A DNA stretch of 64,000 nt from Ceratodon purpureus (Eukaryota; Streptophyta; Bryopsida; Pseudoditrichales; Ditrichaceae): positions 5,136,820 through 5,200,819 of the forward strand of contig CM026428.1 of assembly GCA_014871385.1 (NCBI GenBank), given 5' to 3'. The stretch's first letter is position 1. Every line of letters starts with the position of its first letter. Both the position numbers and the translations under genes were made by a program. Positions 11,759 through 20,519 of the stretch are shown here, piece by piece. A model generated the notes under the pieces. The model ran no database searches, was not told the DNA's origin, and worked only from the letters and a program-made list of their open reading frames with translations.

Positions 11759-12908
11759 TTATATACATACGATTAAAAAATATATATATATATGTATATA
11801 TATATATACATGTTTTAATTGTATTTTATATGAGTGTACGTATACATATGTGTTTTTATTTAAATTTAAAAAAAATTATTTATTTATGCTTTCCAATAAA
11901 TTTAAGAATTAAATATATTAAGGGGGAAATTCGAAGTAAATGTAAAGAGTATTATCTACTGATAACCGTTTGCGAATAAGACAATCGTAATTTACCTCTT
12001 CAAATTAAAAACGTACACGTTCTCAATTAAATTTGAACACGACATTTAAATAAAAGGTTTGAAATATAGTAACTACGGGACTGTCGTTACTTAGCACGGA
12101 TGAGTTTTATGAAAGATAAACCATAAAATATATCACCCAGAGGAAATGAAATTATATGTCAGAAATGGGCAGATACCTAAACAATTAAAATATAAGAAGT
12201 ATAAAATATTTTATGTGAAACAATTATTTCATACTGATGAGTATGTGGTAATATTGCGTATTTGGAAACCATAGTGTAAATAAAAAAAGTATTATACTTG
12301 CATGTAATATCAAGATCAATGTGAACTCATAATAACCTCATCGAAATCGGAAGGAAACTCTTTTTTAAGTAAATAATTAATGTTTATTTGGCCGTAACAT
12401 TTCAGAAATAACTAAAACACCCTTATTAATAATACATACGACGATATCATAAATTACCCAGTCATTTCTACAAGTCATTATTCACATAAATTTTCATTAT
12501 ACTTTTTACCATCACATTACCAATTAAGAAAATGCACTTTTCCATTCAATATATATAATTTGATATGAAGAACAACAAACTTTATCGTGCACGTACTGTA
12601 ACGGTTGGACCCTAAACCAGTGTAATCCCTATTGTCTGGTTACAACCTCATCAGAACACTTCCCAGATTCAACACTTTATATAGACAATGTCACAGTGTC
12701 ACAGTGTACTAAGTGACGGTTTGTGACACAGCGTTAAAATAATAAGTAACCGAACATGTGACACTGCAAAATATAAATCAGTGAAAAGAGGCTCGGACAA
12801 ATAAAGCGTGATATTGTATTACTCTTGCCATAGCACTTCTGTTCCTTAAGGGACATACAGGAATGTGTGAACTATAACATAGAACTAATAGCCTAGAAAT
12901 AAAGAGTA

Positions 12909-13298
12909 TCAACTGTTGTGAGTACATGATACCATGGATGTGCAACCACAGTCCATGGTCTTGGTGTCACGCGCCTCATTCTTCCACTTAGACTGGCCTT
13001 GCAATAGAGAGACGTAAGTGTTGGCACAATGTACTCCGTTGAACCGTTCGCTTCCAGGGAAGAGGACGACCTTCTTCCTCTCCGGAGCCTTTGAATTAAC
13101 ACCCAAAGCAACCGTCCCTTTACGCTTCAGGTGGGAAGGTCGTGAAGACGAGGCCGGGGGATACACTCGTTCATTATGCACTGGCAGAACAGTACGATCG
13201 GAAGGTGGAATGGAGAGACGACTTCTCGGGACTGGTACATCTACAAAATCGGCCAGTGTTGCTAAGAACTCCAACACCTCCGCTTCTAACCGTTCCAT
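12909..13298 (-). CDS. Small basic MULE ORF, function unknown (129 aa)
   Basis: It begins MERLEAEVLEFLATLADF, a short acidic or amphipathic helix. A proline- and serine-rich stretch with basic patches (HLKRKG, APERKKVV) follows, and the C terminus is cysteine-containing (MDCGCTSMVSC). I recognise no family. A TATA box lies about 115 bp upstream, which supports a separate transcript. Its place between transposase and ULP gene recalls accessory genes such as mudrB of MuDR, but there is no sequence basis for equating them. It may be an exon of a longer gene. Confidence 0.45.
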   Translation of the reverse strand: MERLEAEVLEFLATLADFVDVPVPRSRLSIPPSDRTVLPVHNERVYPPASSSRPSHLKRKGTVALGVNSKAPERKKVVLFPGSERFNGVHCANTYVSLLQGQSKWKNEARDTKTMDCGCTSMVSCTHNS

Positions 13299-13322
13299 TT
13301 CTAATGTAGAATCCAGAAACTA

Positions 13323-13840
13323 ATACAGACTTCACGTAGATCACAGTCTTAAAAATGAGACTACGAAAGGGAGACTGCGAGAGAGGGTCTGAAGCGAAGA
13401 AGTTGTCCCTTATATACAATCCGTGGGCGTCAATTCGATGAGAACGGTCCACGTTCTTCTCTAGTGGGAACTACTGCGCGTCTTAAAATTCTAAACCCTA
13501 ATCCATTTATAGTTATATCGTGCAACAGCAGAGTTGACAAAGCTTACGATAGTAATGGAAAGATGGATAAATCTCTGCTTTCAGTAAAGGCATATGTGGC
13601 TTCGTGAAGTTTTCATTTGGTACATACATTATACATTGCATTGAGTTGCAGCACCTAGACAGTGTCACAGTTAAAAACGTAGTTGAGAGCAAGCATAAAA
13701 CAATGTATGTTTCATACTGAATGCAGTGCGGGTTTAGCATCTGGACATTTATTTCATTACTAGAGGTGCGGCCAAAATTTGGTCTACAGCCAAAGAGAGA
13801 GTCCAAATTATGCCCATTGGTCTAGCTAATCCTCTAAGCT
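13323..13840. other. Spacer between the two small MULE ORFs
   Basis: Apart from the TATA box at 13410-13417, I see only short antisense or overlapping frames and one GTGTCAC heptamer near 13,668. No gene is supported. Confidence 0.5.
13410..13417 (-). promoter_or_regulatory. TATA box for the 129-aa ORF
   Basis: On the minus strand the sequence reads GTATATAA, about 112-119 bp upstream of the ATG at 13298, a normal distance for a plant core promoter with a short leader. Confidence 0.5.
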
Positions 13841-14227
13841 CTACTTCGCACTATAACTACTGAGATTGTGCAACTCCTCGTCACCGACTCCATTGTAATA
13901 CTCGTTCCATATGAAACCAGCGTCGTCGGAATCACATTCCTCTCCAACGAAAGAGCACGGCGGTCGCACAACACGACCAGTCGGGGTAGGTTCTTCAGGC
14001 TTGCTACGGCGGGCGCGGACCGTACCGAATCTCCGCCTATGTGACACTGGGATACACCTACACCCATGACGTGTAGAGTGATCTCCTCCACACCCAGTCA
14101 ATGGGTGTTTGCGTCCACAAACCGCGCGAACACTGCAAATGCAGACAGTCGACATTGCCAACACTGCAATACCAACCGCAACAAGAAACACCCACCCCGC
14201 TAGATCGAACACAATCAGCACTACCAT
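13841..14227 (-). CDS. Small single-pass membrane protein in the MULE (about 128 aa)
   Basis: From the ATG at 14227 the N terminus is a long hydrophobic stretch (MVVLIVFDLAGWVFLVAVG continuing to about residue 30). A cysteine-rich basic segment (CICSVRAVCGRKH, CGGDHSTRHGCRC) and an acidic C-terminal tail follow. This suggests a membrane-anchored protein with a Cys/His cytosolic or lumenal part, possibly metal-binding. I do not recognise the family. A TATA-like TTTATAAG lies about 105 bp upstream. It could instead be a 5' exon of a larger leftward gene. Confidence 0.45.
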   Translation of the reverse strand: MVVLIVFDLAGWVFLVAVGIAVLAMSTVCICSVRAVCGRKHPLTGCGGDHSTRHGCRCIPVSHRRRFGTVRARRSKPEEPTPTGRVVRPPCSFVGEECDSDDAGFIWNEYYNGVGDEELHNLSSYSAK

Positions 14228-14327
14228 CGTGCACATGCCGAGAGTAGGAAGAGTATGAGAAAGTTCTGTCTCTAGTTGCGATGTAATGGATCACAGTGAG
14301 AGGGTTAGGGCGAACACTTATGCTGAA

Positions 14328-14336
14328 CTTATAAAT
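14328..14336 (-). promoter_or_regulatory. TATA-like box for the membrane ORF
   Basis: The minus-strand ATTTATAAG lies about 105 bp upstream of the ATG at 14227. Confidence 0.4.
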
Positions 14337-14421
14337 CCCTGAGACACCATGAAGATACTTCCTTAGAAGACGCAGTCAACCCTAGAACGATATCCGGACT
14401 GGGTTAGTCGGCGGGTATTGC

Positions 14422-14625
14422 CTACAAACGGCGTGCGACTGAACTTTTCGGCTTCTCCAAGAAGTCCTTGAACCGCCCAAGTTTGAATCCTTTCCCATCC
14501 TGGACGGGGGAAAAATGAGGCGTTCCGGCCATAGGATGCACAGTCCCCAAATTAATCTCCGCTTTGATAGTTCTCAATCGACCCAATGTCTGGTTTAGGT
14601 CCGCTATCACATGCTGCATCAATAC
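14422..14625 (-). other. In-frame 67-codon extension behind the transposase amber stop
   Basis: Immediately after the TAG at 14628-14626 the same frame stays open for 67 codons (VLMQHVIADLNQTLGRLRTIK...) to a stop at 14422. The leucine-heptad pattern before the stop (LRQQIILLHEEI) continues after it. The TAG therefore looks like either a CAG-to-TAG truncation or a read-through stop. Confidence 0.6.
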
Positions 14626-17600
14626 CTAGTCACCACCGATTTCCTCGTGCAACAAAATAATTTGTTGCCTTAGCGTTTCCGCCAGGTCAGCCTGTGGATG
14701 CCTAGCCGGTGTAGCCCTATGCACAGACATGGGCGTCGTAGACTGTGACACTGGAACATGTTCAACCCGTCTAGGCGTTAGCAACTGTTGCAATCCGCCG
14801 TTAACGTTTCCAGCTAATCTTCCACAGAACCTCGCAATGGTTCCTTCAGCCATCTCCGGGTGCATCATCATGACGACTTTGATATGATGTTTGCACAGAT
14901 TTCCACGCTGAGCCCAGACGCAATTGCAAACCCCCCATTCCGAACCTGGATTATGGACAGTGTAACGCAGATGTCTATGATCAGTTGATGTTACAAGTGC
15001 CACATCTTCATCCATGGCAGGCAGTGTCACATCTTCATCCGGAATACTTCTGGCTTTTAGGATGGAGTTAACAACAGAGTCCTGAATTTTTTTATTGAAA
15101 ACAAAACCCTTTTCCTTCAATAGGTCCTTGTACCAATAGTGATCAAGAACGTCCTCCGTAAGTGCAGTAATACACCAGTCTACCCTTCTTCCTGTCATCC
15201 TGCTCCGCTCTGATTTCAAGATGGACTTCGAAAACCCGTGGTAACCCTCTATAGCAGCATTAGTGTCCTGCCCACAGTACTTTAACTTCCGGAAGCCGAC
15301 AACCCACATGTGGACCTTGTCCAACCATTGATTTTCCATATATTCCCAGAACTCCTCTTCCTGAGGATATTTTTTCCGCAGCTCCTCGATCCGTTCCTTA
15401 GCCCAGTCCTTCCCTTCAGGACCCTCCGGTGCACTTCTATCGTACATAATCGCACCTAATTCTTTCAGGATAGCAGCTCGCCGCTCTTGATTTGATATCT
15501 TGTAACAACAATTCTTTTGCCAAGCCCGTCGAACGTGCCAGAGGCACAGGAATATCTTCGTATTGGGCCAAGTGACACTGCCGAAATCAATGTCACAGTC
15601 AGTGTCACAGTTGGAGTAGTTTGAATCACTGCTTACCACTTTTCCAAGGTACAACAGTACAAGTTTCTGACCAAGGGTAATCATTTAACAGTAAAGAAGG
15701 AACAATTCACGGCGTTACATAAATTCACTTACTTTATCGCATTGATTTCTCCTTGAGCGCAATCCACTATAAATGTTGCGGGTCTCCAGTCTGGTTTCTC
15801 ATCAGTCATTCTAGAATTCAATGCCGTCATCCAAGGTGTAAGGTCTTTCTCAGCACATCGCGAAGTCAGAATAAACGCCACAGGAATACCGTTGTGCCAC
15901 TCATCGAAGACCATGAGTGTGTACAGAGGGAACTGAAAATAGCAAACATACAGATTATAAGATATCAGTGTCACATTAATATCAGTGTCACAGAGAATCT
16001 CAGTGTCACAGTGTATATCAGCGAAAGAATAGACAGAGTAAAGTACGTATCAGTATAGATCGAACCTTCTTCTCGTTCGTCCCGAATGTGGCGTCTACAG
16101 ATATACCACTTTGATGCCCGTGCTGGAGCATCATCTTCTTTTGCCAAGGCGTTTGAATGCCTATGGTGAAGGGCATATTCTCTCCAGTCAATTCTCCAGG
16201 AACGGGTACGGGCTTCTCCTTTTTGGACTCGGTGTAGTAGAACACTTTGTCACTATTTCTTTGGACCCACATCCGCACTGATTGGGCGTCATTCTTATCT
16301 AACATATAACTCTCTTGAGCCAGTTTCCCTGATATGTTCCGAATATCCTTGGTGGTAAGTAACAGGTCCCTCGTAATCTCCCTCCCTTCAGCTTGGTACT
16401 TTTTCAGGAGTTCCAAGTGCTTCTTCATAATTTGGTTTGAGGTGTCTTTCCGTCTAAGGCACTCCTCGACAAACGCTCGGATCTCAGGAGACAAATGCGC
16501 TGAAAATGCACTACGGTCCCCTACCTTCATACCACCATGGACCACTAACCCATCACAATTTACATGCTTCTCTTGGATGATAGTAAGCTCAGAAACATGA
16601 GGGAGGTGCAGGAATGTCTTAACTGTGAATTGGGCGAGGCAACCCCTCTTAACAGAGGCCCCCCATTTCTTCTTGGAATCTCTTTTCATTCTAGGACGGA
16701 TTTTTACAGGTTCATCTTCCTGCTTCGGTAAAACCGTGGCATCCTCGGCCTGTGCGCTATCTGGATTAAGGACCTCGTCTCTGACATCCTCTCCACACGC
16801 ACATGTACTCGCACATGCTGATTCTGGGCAAGATGAACCCATCACAGTGTCACATAGTGCGGACAAAAGCGACCCGACACCATCGGCAGGGTTACCAGAG
16901 TTGTTTTCGAAGTTCGCATCTACTGGAGTCGTCGCTTTGTGTTCTTCGCTTATAGGAGATCCCGCAGTACACGTGCCTGTCGTCTTCTTGCGAGCACCTC
17001 GTTTTTTGACATCCTTCGATGGTAGAATAGAAGCTCCACCTGTCGGATTCACCACCTCTCCAAAATTTTCAGCAGTTTCCATCGAGGACAGAGTACTTGT
17101 CGAAGCCTTCTTCTTCCTTGGAGCTCGCTTCTTGGGCAATCCTGGAACCTGGTCAGTGACATTAGACGCGGTTTCATCCTTTTTTTTCCTGGGGCCTCGT
17201 GTCTTCCTCGGCTTGGGAGGGTTCTCGGTTCCTGTGACACTGACTTCGGGAATTGCGGTGTCACCTCCGACTGGAACATCTACAACCTTCTTCGTAGGTT
17301 GTCGCTTCCTCACAGTCTTCGCCGGTGCAGGTACCGAGTCCTCAACGGTGGGAGTCTCGTTAAGATCCGGAATTCCGCCAACCATTTCATCAGACGAATG
17401 AGATTCAGGGTCACTTACCTTTTTCGAAACACCCTTCTTTGCCCGGGACGATCGTTTCGGAGGAGGAATTGGAAGAGGCTCCTGTACCATCCAATCCATG
17501 GCATCAACGGGTGCAATCGGGGTCTTCGATTTAAACTTGCGCGGGGGCTTCCTCGCATTCGGACCCTTACTCCTCTTCGCTCTAGCTTTCCTAGTGGGAG

Positions 17601-18291
17601 CCAGGACGTTGCCCTCCGGGACAGCGTCAGGAACACGATTCTTCTTCCTAGGTTTCGGCAGAAGATCCTCAGAAATTGGTTTCACAATGCGGCTGAAATC
17701 TTGAGGTCCGTACTCGCACTTATACCTGTAAAACATAAACGGAGCCAACCTTCAAGAATTGTCTGTACAGGATAAGGGTTAGGGCATTCATAGACTTCGG
17801 GAATAACAGAGGACAACAAATAACATGCTGATAACAAAAAAGTATCTTCTACTATGTGACTCTAGGGCTTTCGAAACCCTAAAAGAAGTCAGTGTTGTTC
17901 AGTGATTCAAGCGGTGGAATACATACCTGACGAAATTTAACGCTGTCCGAGGCCCCTCACGCAGCTGAGTATGTGCTCTGTTCTCCTTATTTGCTCTGAA
18001 CTTACACTGCGCACCCTCTCTCCCACACTGCATCCCTTCAATAAAGTCTTCGACACGATCACTGGGAATGTAGCATTGTTGTACGACATGTGCTCTCCTG
18101 TGCTCACCACGAGGGGGACGGTATACAACATCCCACCTCAAATCGCGTGGCCCAACAATTCCAGGGGGCGGGAATTGGAGACGTTCTTCAATGTCCAATA
18201 ATTGCAGCTTGTGAATATCGTACTGACTAATGTCTACATCGTCTACGAAGTGATCGTGAAAACTGTGGGACTCCATCTTAGGTGTGTCCAT
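14626..18291 (-). CDS. MULE (MURA-like) transposase, DDE plus SWIM zinc finger
   Basis: Four exons on the minus strand: 18291-17927, 17725-16066, 15932-15733 and 15577-14626. All junctions are GT-AG with matching phases, giving about 1058 residues. The N-terminal part is followed by a long Lys/Pro/Ser-rich linker (exon 2) and then an FAR1/MULE-like DNA-binding region. The catalytic core begins with Asp666 in GISVDATFGTN and continues across the intron into FPLYTLMVFDEWHNGIPVAF. Asp732 lies in FIVDCAQGEINAI, and Glu852 in NAAIEGYHGFSKS is the likely third acidic residue. WPNTKIFLCLWHVRRAW is typical of MULE transposases. A SWIM finger follows (C959-x-C961, C970-x-H972). The last exon ends at an amber codon with 67 further open codons. 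It would bind the TIRs and catalyse cut-and-paste transposition. A TATA box lies at the inner TIR edge. Confidence 0.88.
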
Positions 18292-18484
18292 GCTGCATTT
18301 CGACGTCAAAATCCTAAACCTAATCAAAAACAGCACGATCTACTCTGCAGCATACCTCAGACGACAGTGGTTGAAAAATGCAAGAAACCTAACTACGAAG
18401 CCCCTAAACCCAAACCCTAGATCGAGACAACGACAAACGTAGTGACATTGAACACGGATGAAAAAAAAAATCCGTCACAGAAAC

Positions 18485-18491
18485 TTATATA
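18485..18491 (-). promoter_or_regulatory. TATA box of the transposase gene
   Basis: The minus-strand TATATAA overlaps the inner end of the right TIR, about 195 bp upstream of the ATG at 18291. This suggests the TIR supplies the upstream promoter, as in other MULEs. Confidence 0.5.
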
Positions 18492-18740
18492 ATTTTCTGG
18501 GCACGGTCAGTGTTGTGTCGGGCAGTGTCACTGGTGGTCAGTGTTTAGTGTCACGGGCTGAGTCTCGATGGGAGGTGTTTCGCGAGTAGTGTCACGCAGG
18601 AAAAAAATTACGGTCTCCCGCTGTTACCGCGGGCCTCGCGCGACGGGTGAAACGGCGGGTCCGACGTGGCACGCGACGCGGACCGCCGAGGCGGGGACCC
18701 ACCAACCCTACCCTTTGCTACATGGGATTTAGCGTTCTCC
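18489..18740 (-). repeat. MULE right terminal inverted repeat, 252 bp
   Basis: Reverse complement of 4281-4532 with no mismatch or indel seen by eye. It contains the same three heptamers in inverse orientation. Confidence 0.95.
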
Positions 18741-18749
18741 GTGCGTCAC
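18741..18749 (+). repeat. MULE target-site duplication, right copy
   Basis: GTGCGTCAC immediately outside the right TIR, identical to 4272-4280. Confidence 0.95.
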
Positions 18750-20519
18750 TGCATTTCGAAATAGATGTGCAGCTCAATAAAGTGAACCTAAGGCACACTG
18801 CTTCAATCTGCACATGGCCGGTTTAGAGAAGTCAGTGCCGGCTGGTTTTTTTTTTTTTATTTACTTTTTTTAAATCTAAGAAGACCGGCAGCAAACAGCA
18901 GTGACCACTAATCCCCAATCATACAGTGGCTAAGTTCTTGTTCGAGATTCATTATTTCAGCAAGCATCGACCAACGTTAACAGGGAGGGGAGTACGATCT
19001 CAGAACGCCGCCAGTAGACGTCGATATGAGCAACAGGGCCAGTGTGATCTCTCACACATATTAAGGATTTTCATCCAGTGGGTCTGCCACAATCCGCCAG
19101 CAATTGCGAGATTGCAATGTTGATTTTACTCAACGTTAAGATTTCCTGATTCAACACTCCATCATTTCTGGCAATCCAATCGTCCACAGTGCGTAACTTA
19201 TCTCCTGTGCGTTAATATTGTGATTTCCCTAAGGGGTCTCCTTTACTATTCAACGGCCCTCCAGCCTCCGCCGATATCGGATGGCCTAGGGCAACGGAGT
19301 TATAAGGTCCTAGCAACATTCTTATCCCACATTTCCTTTCTCATTCTGTTTGCATTGTCTCTGAAACGGCTTGGAGTTCAAGTGTTTTGTACCATCAGCA
19401 CTAGTTTGATCCGTGTGGTCAGCTACGAGCGTTCGCATTTTCTTTGGCACAGCTTGTGCACTGGGCTTCGCAGCTGAAACCACTATTACAGCTGCTGCAA
19501 GCTAGCCGCATTGGAGAGACTGCAGTATGTCACCTCAGTTCTCAATGATGTTGAGAAGTGATGGTGTCTTGCAGTTTGTGCAGCTTGTTGTTGCCTGTGA
19601 GAAGAAAGCGCGTCTCTCTTAGCCAACCATACGATTCAAACTGTTGTTCTTAAACCGGAGCACTGTTCTTGCGGCATTTTCCCACATGGGTATTATTTTA
19701 CCTCGACGTTCATGGCCAGGTCGCACTCAGGTGGCACGTCCATTTGTTATTAATGCCTTTTTGAGATGTGTCTCACTTTGTCTGGAATGTTCTCCTCGGT
19801 GTTGGCAATGCGCAGAAGTTGAGTCTGAAGATTCAAGAGCTGTGGGTAGAGCTTATCCGAAGTACTCCACTGGTGCCGACAATGTGTACCTTGCATTCCT
19901 GTCAGTGACTGCCCCTTCGAAAGCCGGGCAGACTCCTAAGGTATATATGCATTCCTTAACGTGTCTTTGAAAGAACAAACAAAACCAGAGATTTACAGAC
20001 TTTTTAACTTCTTTTTGAAAATCCTTTGGCAATTTTCATCTATTTGGTTGGACTCAAAAACTTATTGTATCTTTTTTAATTAATTCATAGTTCATGTCTT
20101 TTGTTCTCTAATAACAATAATCTTGAACTATGTAACAGATTTTGCTCCAAAGGTGAGATTCTTAGACTTAGAAATTGGACCTAGAACTGTTAAAAATGGT
20201 TGTTTCAGACTATTCCTGTAATATGTCAACGTTATTATCATACCGGAAGGTGTTGACAGTTTAGAACCTGAATAGGAACTTTCATTCAGCAAGATGTTTG
20301 CATTCGAAATTTGGGCAAATTAATTCCATTCTGCAAGATGTTAACTGATTCCAAACACTAAACAAGTTGCTTCTATTCTACAAGATTCATGGACACAGAC
20401 ACCTCCTCAGTCAGGCACTATCACAAATTACTGATAAGAAGTTGACAACTTCCAGATTCTGAGTGCATTCAAGCTGTCATCGACCTTCACTTACATCATC
20501 CCAACACATGTAAACCTTA
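18750..20519. other. Intergenic region between the MULE and the PPR gene
   Basis: Only short ORFs (the longest 108 codons, 19644-19970) without recognisable domains. A poly-T run lies near 18,847-18,860. Part of the right end is probably the 3' UTR of the PPR gene. Nothing else could be supported. Confidence 0.5.

Larger units (their letters stand above)
10755..12908. other. MULE internal non-coding region
   Basis: Between the ULP-like stop and the small leftward ORFs lie about 2.1 kb without a supported gene. The region holds the probable 3' UTR, a GTGACAC-rich tandem array, a TA microsatellite and strongly AT-rich DNA (about 11,500-12,600). Another heptamer cluster lies near 12,690-12,735. 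Confidence 0.7.
4281..18740. mobile_element. Complete 14.46 kb Mutator-like element (MULE)
   Basis: Both ends carry a 252 bp inverted repeat (4281-4532 and 18489-18740) that reads as identical base for base. They are bounded by a 9 bp direct repeat, GTGCGTCAC, at 4272-4280 and 18741-18749. Long TIRs with a 9 bp target duplication are diagnostic of Mutator-like elements. The cargo runs inward from both ends: a rightward ULP-like protease gene (5443-10754) and a leftward MULE transposase gene (18291-14626), with two small leftward ORFs between them (14227-13841 and 13298-12909). Matching TIRs and an intact duplication imply recent insertion. Its size is several times that of maize MuDR (about 5 kb). 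It resembles the ULP-bearing Kaonashi MULEs described in flowering plants, but I infer this from gene content and not from alignment. Confidence 0.95.

Noticed and set aside
14605..14640. A tiny intron removing the transposase amber codon
   Set aside because: The only donor and acceptor pair that skips it would make an intron of about 20-23 bases, too short for plant splicing.
16625..17401. 258-codon plus-strand ORF
   Set aside because: It lies entirely antisense to exon 2 of the MULE transposase and has no domain. It reflects codon composition of the real gene.
4272..18749. Reading the MULE ends as CACGG...CCGTG
   Set aside because: CACGG can be paired at both ends, but then no target duplication remains. 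Starting at GGAGAACG gives a perfect 9 bp duplication.
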